A stretch of DNA of 64,000 bases from Lojkania enalia (Eukaryota > Ascomycota > Dothideomycetes > Pleosporales). Both the position numbers and the translations under genes were made by a program. The notes under the pieces were generated by a model, which saw nothing but the letters and a program-made list of their open reading frames with translations, ran no database searches and was not told the origin of the DNA. The stretch is from the NCBI GenBank assembly GCA_010094045.1, contig ML986758.1:1-64000 (forward strand), given 5' to 3'. This document shows positions 12,201 to 23,939 of this stretch, one piece after another; the first letter of the stretch is position 1; each line of letters opens with the position of its first letter.

Positions 12201-13714
12201 CCAATGCTTATGTTCACCACGGCTGATACCAGTTAACCGGCCACGAGTGGATCTCTGTTGCAACACGCCTGCCTTGGCAAAAGAGATTTGTGGCACCCAA
12301 ACAAGCTGGTGACGACTCGCCGAGACTACCCAAAACGTTTCAGCTCATCTTCTTATCTTCGAAGATGTTCGTTCTCCTAACTTGTTTCAAATCAAGCTAG
12401 TCTTCCGGCTGTCTTGGAAATTTCTGTTTTGCATTTTGCTTCCACATGCGTAGATGTTCATGATCAATCTCCCTCGTGCTAGTGTTTGATTTCCTTTTAT
12501 TTGCCCGCTGATAGTGCCCAGACCACTGACGATTCCGCCATGACTCTCAGCGGTTGTACGGACCACTGCCTGGCTGCATTCCGGGCCTTGTGGAAGCGCG
12601 AAGCGACGAGCACATGGGTGCTGAAATGTACTCACGGTCTTGGCCGGTGGAACCATTGGAGATAGCAGCGCTCATCTAGTCCAATCAGCGCCTCCGAGCT
12701 CCGTCGCTCCCGCCGGTACACGCCAAGAGCTTCCGGGTCCGCGTCCCGCTCCGCTATACTACTTTCCTAACGCCTTGCGCCTGTGGCCGCAAAAGGTCTA
12801 TTTCACTTGCCGAAGCCAGCGCGGCCTGTGAAACAGCCCAAGCTGACAAGTTTGTAAGAAGGGTCCTATCAAACGTCGTAAAGTCTCCACATGGGCTCCG
12901 CTTTGGCGTGTCTTCCGGTCAATCCGTCGACATCGACTAAGTAGGTCCGATGTGTTGTTAGAAGGAGGGAAGTCCACCGTACCTGCGCATCAATTTCGTT
13001 GATGAGTGAGGTCGTCGACAAAAGAGACGCCAGCTCGCATCGTCATAGGCATTTCAAATCGCCGAAGGGGGTTACCGTTGCAATACCCCTAATCGCTAAG
13101 GCAGACCAGATGTTGTGGTCTGCATCCGAACCCACAATCATCCCCGTCGGGCGGTCCGCACTCTGCCCTACCTTGGGCTGCATGTAGACATCTTGGCAGC
13201 TACGGGCGGACGTCCGGGCCCAAAAGCAAACACCGCCCTGAGACTGGCGGAGTCGAGGATTCCGCATTGGCTGTGGAGGTTCTTCTCTTGGCTATTCTTG
13301 GGCTTGTTTCCTTGCATTGCTTGTGTCCCTGCAGTCTCCAATTCACCATTACACAGTTGGTTTGACTACCACGTCACCATGAGAAAGAGCCAGCCACCCA
13401 CGGCCGCCATGGGGGGCGACGGTTACGCGTGCTTGGGCCGTCAGGATTGACGCCATTCCCGGTAAGGAGATGTATATCAACCCCGTCCTTTATCCCACCC
13501 AGATTCGAATCCCCATTCCAAACAGACATCTACGGCGTGATCCTCCTATGGTCGTCACTTGTCATAGCTGGCACTTTCACCTTTACTTTCTGTCTGTCTG
13601 TTGAGCATTGTGCAGCAAGGAAACCGTGGCTATCATTTGCCTTCATCGTACACGTCTTACGATTCTTCGTTTGTTATTTTTCGGACGTCCTCTATATAAC
13701 GAATTGTCGTCAAC
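9233..13714. other. 4.5-kb gene-poor interval
   Basis: No ORF with recognisable protein features was found on either strand. It contains a poly-T tract at about 9332-9349 and a G/T homopolymer stretch at about 10070-10100. Short ORFs (for example 9679-9963 minus, 10831-11256 plus, 13115-13450 plus) have no motif and unusual composition. The last part must hold the promoter of the MFS gene; a TATATAA-like string lies at 13692. Confidence 0.45.
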
Positions 13715-15487
13715 ATGTTCAACATGAGCCGGCGTTCATTCGACGAGAAAGAGAACCCAAAAGATAGTCGACTGACTTTGCCATTATCAAACTCTACAAC
13801 GGAGACAGGTTCAATGCAAGAAATATCCGACACCTCCTCATTGGAGTCTCAGTACCTAAACGAACCGAACTGGCCGCGATCATGGCAGGCATATGCTTGC
13901 TGGTTAGGCTGCTTCTTCCTCATGTTCAACTCTTGGGGACTGGTGAATGCATATGGCACATTCTCCTCCTATTATGTCGGCCACTCCTTGCGGAACAACG
14001 ATCAGCTTGAGCTGAATCTCATCGGATCAACAGAATCGTTTCTCGTTCTCCTCTTCTCTGCTCCTGTCGGGCGACTTCTGGACGCTGGCCACTTCCGTTA
14101 TGTGGTCGGCACTGGAGCCTTCCTTGTGCCCTTTGGCATGTTCATGCTCTCTATTGCCCATCCTAACGGCGAGAATGCGCTTGGCAGTTATGTCAACATT
14201 TGGGTCACTCAGGGCTTTGTCGTAGGCTTGGGCATGGCCTGTTACTTCGTTTCTAGCTCTCAGAGTACGTTGCTCCATTTTAAACTAGATACTATACTAA
14301 CAATGAACAGTTGCTGCAACCTGGTTCCCTAACCGTAAGGGTCTCGCTGTAGGATTCGTTGCATGCGGCGCAAGTGTTGCAGGCGTTGTCTATCCGACTA
14401 TGACACGCTACCTTATCGATGCCATGGGTTTCAACGACGCTGTTCGTCTTGTGGCTACGCTTGTTGCACTCACTTCTCTATTTTCACTTATCTTTGCGAC
14501 TCCCAATCCAGCACACACGCATCCAAGGCCCCAGAGCTACCGCAAACTAAAGACCTGGATCGATCTAGAGGCCTTTCGGAATCCGGCTTTCAATTGGTTT
14601 ACAGTAGCCGTTGCGTTCCTCTTCTTCGGCTTCTATCCGGTGTTCTTTAACCTCGAGGAGGTAAGTCAATCCGAAACTCATGTTGATTCCCATCTAACAA
14701 ATAACAGTGGGCAGCAGTATCTGGCTACGGCACCCGCGACGGCTCTAGCGTTCCTATTCACCTCGAAAAAGCAGATAGTCAATCCCTCCAAACGTTTTGG
14801 CTCCTCACGATCATGAACGGTGCCTCGACAATCGGCCGTCTAACAATGGCCGGCTTCTCCGACAAAACCGGTAAACTGAATATGCACGTCGTCTCTCAGA
14901 TCATCTCCTCCCTGCTCGTTCTTGTTCTCTGGACCATCGCCGGCTCAACATCTGCAGCCATCGCTTTCTGTGTCCTCTTTGGCATGTTCTCTGGCGCTGT
15001 TATTGGGCTTCCCCCTGCTAGTGTCGCAAACATATTAGATTGCACATATAACACCCCTTCCACAAAACACATCGGCCACTCCAAACTCGGACAATGGACC
15101 GGCATGATGTACAGCTTTGCTGCAATCCCCTCCCTCGTCGGCCCCGTTGTCGCTGGCCATCTCGTCACACAATACTCTACCTATATAACTGTTCAAATCT
15201 GGGCCGGCGCGAACCTCATGGTATCAGCGGTTTGCATGATTGTGGCAAGATGGTATCTACCTTGCTATGATGGTGAACGTATTGGCGACAAGATTGCAGA
15301 GTTACTGGGGGGTGGTGAATGTGCGACGAAGGGTAAGGAGCCGAAGAATAGTGCTGAGTCGGATGGGGAGAAGAGGGAGTTCAGTGAGGCGACCACGCGG
15401 GGGGGTAGCTGTTTTCCAAGTGGCGATGTTTCTGAGGAAACGCTGGACAAGGAAAATACTTCTGCTAGGCACCTAAGCGTTGTCTGA
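13715..15487 (+). CDS. MFS transporter, monocarboxylate/MCH-like
   Basis: Three exons, 13715-14264, 14311-14660 and 14708-15487, with introns of 46 and 47 bp (ACTAAC branch in the first), give about 559 residues. The protein has about 12 hydrophobic segments with the MCT-like opening WQAYACWLGCFFLMFNSWG. Other family features are APVGRLLDAG after the second pair of helices and WFPNRKGLAVGFVACGASVAG in helices 4-5. A hydrophilic cytosolic N-terminus (about 55 residues) and a charged C-tail are present. Fungal members (MCH family) import riboflavin, nicotinate or short carboxylates, or serve secondary-metabolite clusters. No neighbouring biosynthetic genes support a specific substrate here. Confidence 0.9.
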
Positions 15488-17300
15488 GTGTGCTTGAGGA
15501 GGTGGACTCTCGTATGCTTAGGCTTATTTTGGCTTCATCTTTGCATGAAATTCTTTTTTTTGTTTCTTTACTTGATGGAAGTTGCCTTGTTTCACACCTT
15601 TTATTGTTCCTTTTGTCAATCGATTCTTTTGTAGTCCTTGAGCTCCTTGGACGCGTTTACGACATCGCGAATATTTCCTTCATAGAGTATAGATTAGACG
15701 AGTATGGCGCTCCCCTACTACTGGGTCGAGTGTCGCGTCGATGAATGAATGAATCAATTTAACTACGATTCGATATTTCATTCCCTCCCCTTTCTCACAA
15801 TTTTATCATTCTCGGAGCTAAGGCGATCACAACATTCTCCATCGTCGTGATTCCTACTATCCCGCACCACACTACCGTGAACTAGACAAAGGGGTAGCGC
15901 TTTGCAAAGCAGTCCCATCTGTCCACAAGACCTCTGACTTCCTGTCCAAAATAGGCATGCTAGTGGTGCGGGCGGCACCGACCACATATCCAAATGCCAA
16001 GATGGCGCATAGCCCCGATTATGCTTTACAGGCAGGGCATATACATCTCCATTCCGCATATTGGGTATCAATACTTCATGCTAGCTAGGTTCATTACTGT
16101 ACTTGGACTGTGGGGGTATGTGCCGGCCATTTTCCTGCCTACCGAACGCGTATTTCTAGGACACCGTGTCAGGCAACTGGACATTGGCATGGCAATATAG
16201 TACTATGTAGCAAGTAAAGCTTACGATGTAATGCGTATAGCAAGTCCCATGCCCATCGCCCCGATCCGCAAACAACTACAAACCCATCCACCGCCCTTAC
16301 CGATCGGTCCCCACTCCCCCCCTTTCCCCCCCTTACTCTACAGTCACACTTTACTTATCCGCCACCCCAATGCTTCCAAGCTGCTCTCGACCGGACGTTA
16401 AGCCCACTCACCCACCTCGCAAGCCTCAGCCAAAGCAACCAGAGCAATATCCATTCAAGACCCCACCTACTTCCCCTCCTAGGCTCTCATAGCCGCTAGC
16501 CAAGACTTAGTGCTTGCGCGTGCATCGCCCGGATCGACAGCGTCTCCCGCTTACCTTGTCCCACACCGAGATCTGGAGCAGAAAAAATGGAAGGACGGGG
16601 AAAGGAATGTCGAATGGAAAAACGGGAAGGAAGTCCGTCTTGGGGTAGGTCTGTCGATCGGAGAATGTACATACATACTATCTCCCCACTCCGTCTCGTC
16701 CGCGGGCGAGGGCTATCGAGTTACGTATCGAGCGAGTGGGAAGCCCTGGGACGCGCAATATGGCACTGCTTATTCTTATCATGTTCCACAAGTTCGAAAC
16801 ATAAAGAAACCTATTTTGGTCACGCTGGGGGGGAATGTATGTCTCGGGAGTCAATTTTTTGTACTTGAGTTTGCCGGTCACGAGTATTTTTTGCCTTCTT
16901 CATGCGCTAATGGGTGTTTGATGACCCGAGCTTACCTGTCCGATCCGATGCGGAAGTAGCGGGTAAAGCCCTGAACCTGCATATACGAAGAGGCTCAATG
17001 ATCTAGTGGCGGCATAGGTGTAGCGCGAAGGATTAGCCATCGGCAAGGGTATGTATGCGCCTCCATTCAAATATTAGGCCTTGGACGTGGACTAGGTAGG
17101 AGAGAGCAGGTCGGGAGTGGAGAAAGCGGAGGCGGAGAACGAATATGCGAGATATATTGTGTGCATTATTATGATGAGTTTGAATAGTAGATATTGTAAT
17201 GTCCGATGACGATTGTGGCGTCTAGACACACATGTAGGGGTGAGGACTGCGGAGCACGTTCCTGTCCTTTCGCGGCCATGTGCAGCCCTGCATTCTTGGA
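15488..17300. other. Intergenic region, nothing recognised
   Basis: Downstream of the MFS gene, no protein-like ORF is seen. The short ORFs at 15490-15744 and 16510-16959 read into untranslated or low-complexity sequence. Pyrimidine-rich blocks occur around 16250-16340. Confidence 0.45.
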
Positions 17301-17359
17301 AAGACACACACCTGGTGATGGGTAAAGTGGCATGATAATACCAACGCATTAGAGGAGAC

Positions 17360-18890
17360 GGTTTATTTGAACCGGAGTCGAATATATTTGGGGCGTCGCA
17401 GAACTATTAGACGGTGGAAAGGATGATCTAGAAATTCTCCGCAAGGGCAACAAGGTCCGCGTATCTCTAGATCTTTGGGATACGTTGCGTCGGGAAAGTG
17501 GTATGATTTTACCGTTAAAATGAAGGACAAGGTGGGAGCTTGGCGCATTTGTTTCGAACCTAGTTGCTCTGCCTGTCTTGTGTCTCGGCCAATACTCTGG
17601 GCAAAAGCCCACATGCCGTCGGACTTCATGTCGTGGAACAGATTGAAAGCAATCCCAAGGATGTGAACATGCCCAAGACAGCATCGATAAACGGCAGTTG
17701 TTCAAGCTCATGGATTCTGGGGTGCTGATGCTGTCACTGGAGTTGGGGATTGTGGAGTGACAGTTGCAGACGTTTGAAAGCCATTGCCTGGCGCCTGGAC
17801 ACATTGCCATGTGCTACGGAATATGATTACTTACTGCTGCAGTACTTTCCCGATTATTCTCGATCTAGGGCAGCAAAAGAAACCTCTGCGTATTGGTAAG
17901 CGCTTGAATTGTAGTACATTTGCATTGCGCTCTGGAGCGCGCAGAACCTCGCCGGTTTTCGGCGGCATCGCCTCCTATCATGTCGTAACTGCTATTGAAT
18001 AACCGGCAGATCCTAAAGGCCCTTGAAGGCGCGAGCGAGATATATTCGGAATGGAACAAGGAATTCATGTTCGCATACCAAATCGAAGCCTTAGATAGGG
18101 CAATGCCGGAAATTGCGAACGACTTGCCGTATGCTGCTGATGCTGTACAAGAGCGTATTATTTGTGCTATAGTAATGTTCGTGGCACCTTCCAAGCCGGG
18201 TATCACTGTAGGGGCCAGGCACAGATGTAACAGCAAGGGCTGTAAGCAACCTGCTAGAGGCTTTAGGGACTGCCTGCTAATTTGGCAAACATTAGTAAGA
18301 ACCGGAGAGAACGATATGTACTGGTATTTCGGTCGGCATTAAAGAAAGTAATGATAACCCACTTGGGCTAAAAGGAGCTTGCGGCTGAGGGGATGCTGGA
18401 TGTATGATCAGTATGCGTAGTATCCATGCTGCCGGCGGATTAGTCCACTTGATATTGTTTCTGGGCGGAGAGCTTCAAGATTCCGCCCGTATTACTTCTT
18501 GGTGGGGCAATCTTAGCGGTGATCATTGTCAAGGTGATATTTCGACAATAAAAAGCCCACCTACCCATGTCAGTGGGGCGGAATTGAGCATGCCGTGGTG
18601 TTGACAGTCTAGCTTGAGCCCCTGGGTCTGGGCAACAAGCAAGCTCAGCTCGTAGGTACATCGTAGGCTCTTGTGATAAATACGCTTCTGGTAAAGGCTT
18701 AATGCTCAGGAAGATGATACTCTGATCCTTGGAGAACCGGAAAAAGAATGGCGTTACCGGCAGATGTTCTCAAGTGCCGGAATCGAACGGATCCAGAAGA
18801 CTATCTGTCTCAGCAACTGGGTGGAAGAAATTGCAATAGACCACAACGACGAAGTAGATTCTATGGGCAAGGACCTATTGATGCAAACAC
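17360..18890 (+). pseudogene. Possible decayed gene of unknown family
   Basis: Three separated stretches on the plus strand have protein-like composition but do not join cleanly. Around 17375-17515 a frame contains GKDDLEILRKGNKVRVSLDL and then LWDTLRRESG before a stop. At 17995-18342 an open stretch of about 115 codons contains ASEIYSEWNKEFMFAYQIEA and RHRCNSKGCKQPARGF. At about 18710-18880 another frame contains EPEKEWRYRQMFSSAGIERI and HNDEVDSMGKDLLMQ. Stops and frame changes lie between them. Together they look like remains of one gene, but I do not recognise the family. They could alternatively be exons of a live gene with long introns. Confidence 0.3.
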
Positions 18891-18899
18891 ATTAGATCC

Positions 18900-19843
18900 C
18901 CGGGATCTCCACGGTCTACAGTGTGCAAAAGAACACAAAAGATTTACTCGAAGCCGGGACAAGTCGAGTAGATTCTTGTCCGTCTCTTGGTAATTGGGCA
19001 CGGCTTGAGTGGCTGATCCCTGCGGCGGGAGCCAAGGCGATGGCGGAGTCCGCTCGTCTTGTCACGGCACATCATCTTGGGAGCGCGGGGGTGCAATTGT
19101 GGTAGTGAGGAAGGACCTCGGAAAATGCCGCGATAAGCTTGTTCGTTTCTCGCACTTGACTTCTGCATGAAATTAGTGATCTGGAGTGTTGTATGAAATC
19201 TGCAAAGGGCAAGAATGTACCTTTCCAAGAGGCTCGGCATCCTTGGCGCGTTTGTTGAGTTGATCACTAGTGCCTTGGAACTTCAAACCCAACCATTTTA
19301 GATAAAAGATTTACCTGGAAGCTATCATTTTGTGATACGAACGTTCTAAATTGCCCTGAAGATAGGGGGGGCTGAACTTTTCAATCTGCATACTGGTAAA
19401 GGCCGGGATCTTAGATCGAGTGGATCCGCCAAGAGAAGAGTACAGCTGAGCAAGTTCTAAGAGCTGGAAAAATGAAAATTGTTGATTATGAATGATTATT
19501 TGCATTAAAAGGAATAGGGAAGAATATGGAAATGATGTGCATGTGAAAGAATATTGGTCACCGAAGTTCGAAAAAAGAGAATCGAACAACCACATGACCA
19601 GTGACAAGTGGTAGACAGAATGCTGTATTCCCCTCGAAAAACGCCATGATGCAAAGTGTGTGCACGACTCCTAAAATCGCTAACCTGCCAGATAGAATCA
19701 ATTAAAGAGAAAAGCCTACACTTAATCCATCCAACGCCGGTTGGACAAATCCAAGATGTGTTACTAACAAGACGGAACAGAGACGGACACTCGTGCCTCC
19801 GACAACGAGCTAGATAGCGTAATTTGAACGAAGTTGTTCTGTA
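18900..19843. other. Intergenic region, nothing recognised
   Basis: No supportable gene. This is the 3' flank of the Dip1/Ldb17 gene. Confidence 0.4.
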
Positions 19844-21463
19844 TCACTGCGTCATCTCTTTCCCTCGGCTGGGCGTTTGAACACCGGGCTTTTCCGTGTG
19901 CGTTGCGACCTCGAGCACGCTTGTTGAGCTTTCCCCGCCTTCATTTACGCTCATTCCAAGCGTTCGGCGTGCTAATTCTTTCTGACCATTTCCTATAGAA
20001 TGGCCTGGACCTTTCGTGGTCGGTGACAATATTGAAACTGTCCGCCCATTGACTATGGGTAAGGTGTTCGAATCGCTTGCCGACGGTTGTAGCCACTGTA
20101 CGTCGGTGCAACGCTTCACAAGGCGGCACGTGGTTTCGTCGACGGGTGCAAAATGAGTACCACTGGTAATAAGAAGATGGAGAAGCCTAAGGATTTCTTC
20201 CCGCTTGTAGTGAGGCGGTTTGCTAATCTGGCTATTTGCCAGTATGGGATGCAACACACGAAGATAGGTGTGTCTTAGGGCATTTGCGGCAGGAGAGTCG
20301 GATGGAAGATCAATGAGATTACGCAGAATGACATCGACTAGTACGTAAAGATCATTCGTGTAAAAGTACTCCGCTGTCGTAGTACTGCCAAACAGCAGGT
20401 ACAGCGCCTTCAGAATCAACAACTGAAGTGAAGTCTCAGTTTCCCTGTTCAACAGTAGGATGAGATTACAGCCGAAGGTTTTGTAAGTAGTACCGTGCGT
20501 TGCGATGGCTTTTATGACACGATTGGTTATTCCAGAGTGGCCATTCGTGTACTGAGATGTCGAAGCAACCAAATATTGCTCGTTCAAAACCAGCTGCGCT
20601 CACGTTAAAATGAAGTTGATCCAAAGACACTGGGAACATACCAGAACGCGGATTACGGGATAATGATATGGGTCGTCAGCATCGTCAGAAACGCCTTCTA
20701 TTATTTCCAGAAGGAAAAGAATGAAATCGTCGTCAACAGACACTACGCGAATGGATCAGCATCCAGCTACAGCTAAAATGGACACGCGCTGTTTAGGATC
20801 GACCACATACTTAAGTCTTCCCAGCTTAGCCGCTGTATGCGTGAGGACTCGTACATGAGCTCCAATAGCATCTGATGCAGCCTGGTATCTTCCTGTACGC
20901 TCGGTGTTCGAATTAAATCTACCAAACGAGGGAAGACTCCCTCGGCCTGCATCATCTCGAAAATTGTATCGTTCTCGTCATTGCGGCCGTCGTATAGTAG
21001 GAAAGCGGCGACCATGTGAAGGGTCGGATTATCGTCTTCCTATATCTAAATGAGCTAGGGCACAGGAAATCTTTGGGAGGTCAGCAGTTACCTGGAGAAG
21101 GCAATATACTATCTGCCGCCGTACATATTCCTGGTGCTCCTTAAATAGGTGGCCATGGAGAAGCCGATAGACGCATTTCGCAACGTTGTAGTCCGTCTGA
21201 AGGTACTCAGCTGATTGTGGTCAATAGCCTGCATATTGGTAGTAGGAGGTCACAATACTTTTGTAACTGGTGGTGACATTGAGGTAAGCGCGCAAGGAAT
21301 TGTCTATTATCTCGTGCTCTTGACAGCGCGTCGAGACAATGTCGTCGAGTTCTGTGTGGTAAGTGAGCTAGATCGTGATGAGGGTAGAAATTGTGGGGTT
21401 GCATCACGCACCATCCCAGAACTGCTGCTCATTCTCGAGGTTGTATGACACCTCAAATGCCAT
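19844..21463 (-). CDS. dip1: Dip1/Ldb17/SPIN90 family Arp2/3 activator
   Basis: Six minus-strand exons were traced: 21463-21412, 21351-21259, 21210-21092, 21039-20811, 20742-20642 and 20593-19844. The introns are 48-68 bp and every junction keeps frame, giving about 447 residues. The start [20 protein letters not shown] and the repeat-like helical body ([20 protein letters not shown] and [10 protein letters not shown]) are typical of the DUF2013/SPIN90 domain. Family members bind the Arp2/3 complex and start linear actin filaments that seed branched networks at endocytic patches. The C-terminal 80 residues are polar and look disordered. Length is comparable with S. pombe Dip1 and yeast Ldb17. 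Confidence 0.88.
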
Positions 21464-23939
21464 GCTGAGGTCGCGGAGCAGCCGCTAAATTCATCGTCTC
21501 GGATAGCGCAGAACAGCTTCTTTGCTGAGGCGGGAGTGGGCGGACCGAGTCGAAAGGCTGGTTATAGTGAAGCGGAAAGAGCGTCGGAATCCTCTCGGCA
21601 TGCCGGCTGCGTCACGGGAACAGGCTATTCCGCAGCTTAGTCAGCGCTTATGTATTCATTAAGGGGTGTTAGGCATTCAGGCACAAAACCGCTTACGACA
21701 GATAATGATTAGAACATCAAAAGTACAGTGCTTTAAAGAAGGGGAAGAGATCACTGACGAAGTAGTCTACAGAAAGCTCACGTGCCATATTATGAAGGCG
21801 CGACTAGGTACTTCCATGAACCTTACGAGTCAACCTATCAAATACAATCGTCAGGTGTCTACTTCATCAGGAACAACTTAATGCTCTATCAGCTCTCCAT
21901 GTTAAACTTCATCCTCTCGGTATATTCCATCACTTCATTTTCGCTTCTTACGTCTTTAAACGTTATAGCCATCCTTACAGTCATATTCTCCACTCAAAAT
22001 AGTGCCAATCGCTGTGCTAGACAATGCCAAGCGCCTCCTTGGAATGGAAGATAACTCCACTCTAGTCGTAACATTTGCCGTCTTTCAGGCTAAAACTCTT
22101 CTGCGTCTCGCGAGTAAATAGAAGGGTTTCACCGCAACGTGTAATAGCTGATGCTAACCATATCTTCCGCATGAACATAAATGGGGGAATTACTGTGAGT
22201 ACCACCACCGAAGGGTAGGATGGTCAGATCGAACAGCCACAGGATTGGTTTGCAACGGGTGAGTAGAGGCAAAAAGCTAGAAGAGGTTGTGAGCCCATGC
22301 ACTGTATTAAAATAATGACCAGGCTGCGATATTGATAGGGATGCTCACATTCGTTGATGACTTGCTGAACATACTTCAGACTCTTCAAATTTTCAAGCCG
22401 TTAAATCCGCTAGTTCTAAGCCCTGAAATCCATTCCTAATTCTTTCTGAAGCCTCTACAAGCCTTGCAAGACAGAAGAACGGGTTATAGCCGGCATGCTT
22501 CTACCTGCAAAGAAGCGTTAAGTAAATGGCTGCATAGGGGATTTCTGTCTGTCGTCTCCTGCGCCATCTCGTGAGCAAGAATGTATATCTCGCGTTTTTC
22601 GTCATGCCGCTCTAGTGTATCTGAGATAACGCTCGAGAAATGTGTCTGCTGGTGTGCTCTTGAATCAGGCCAGGTGCCTCCTAGAACTACTTATAGCAGA
22701 TTAAAATGCTTATCTTCCCCATAGGGTAATATTGCCATATCCTGTCTGGGACCCTGAGCCATTTCTCTCAGCAGTCCAACACCAAATTTCTCATGTTCAA
22801 TAGAGGGAATGAATTGAATGTTTCGTAGATCAACTGTAGATCTCACTCGCCTCGAAAGAGCTAGGACTCGAACATATCACGATTCTTTTAATGCGGATCG
22901 AATATGTCCTGAACTCGGCGGTTGGACTTCATTGAGCGAAGGTTTCTGAGTACTGTTTCTATATCAAAAATTGGATCATTGGAGGGAATGCGACGACGAC
23001 ATACACCCTGAAGCTTTGCGCGCGCGAGTATGGGCGAAGTGGAACCGGATATGAAACAGTGGATGAGGCAAGAGAAGAAAGCCAACGGTACCGATGCGGC
23101 ACAGCTGCTCCTCTAAAACCAGCCGTTAATTCTTGATGCAATACTCGGGGGACGTCCTAGGTTAGCTTGCTGGCCTATTTCGATTCGTACTGCAGCAATA
23201 CCGAGTTACGTGTTATGACATAACCGTGTGGTTTACGAGGCACTCCCTGTATGACTGCACAATTCTCCTCCGATTATTTAAAGAGGCTCCCAACCGTGCC
23301 GTTTTCGACCTAGCTTACCTAACCACTAGTGCTCATATAGTGTAGGTATGAAAAGAAGCATATGCAATAGAATCATTAGAGATGGCGTGAATCCAATTTT
23401 TCGTTGAGAATGTGCTGATCGGTTGGAAATATAGCCTTTGGCGATGTAACTTCACCGCAGTGAACGTCCACTTTAGTTGTATCTTCCTACCATTGCAAAC
23501 GTTGTCGTGCCAAGCTTGGTACCTATTTGCTATACGCCTAAGTTGAAATCTAAATATAGTATAAGGTGGAAAATATATTCAGGTTAGCTAGGTCCTTTGA
23601 GTATAAATATAAGGTTTTACAGAAATATACCCACATCTTTATTTTTCGCGCTAATATTATACTTAGGTGATACAGGAGTCTTACCAGATAGGGCAAAGAT
23701 AGATCACCCGTCACTAAGTTCAATATAGCTTAGTAGATACGATAGTACCTAGCTATACATCATCCTACAGAATCCATAAACACTTCTATCTTGCTGCTGA
23801 GACAACATACTAGACTCATAAATTAAAGCCATCCCGGACTACATACTCCCACTCCCACAGCCTATAATCTGTCCAAGGCCTAAACCGAAACACCCGTAAG
23901 GCGTCTTGGTAGCAATTATTGCTAATACACACCTTAAAT
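21464..23939. other. AT-rich interval with possible decayed coding sequence
   Basis: No intact gene. On the minus strand between about 22870 and 22540 one frame reads protein-like (for example HEKFGVGLLREMAQG and DTLERHDEKREIYILAHEMA), interrupted by stops. It may be a decayed gene of unknown family. Composition becomes AT-rich from about 23340 to 23900. Confidence 0.35.

Noticed and set aside
15490..15744. 84-codon ORF just after the MFS gene
   Set aside because: It lies in the likely 3' untranslated region and has only low-complexity Leu/Ser content.
17865..18236. 123-codon minus-strand ORF
   Set aside because: The opposite strand reads more protein-like and no domain or start context supports the minus-strand frame.
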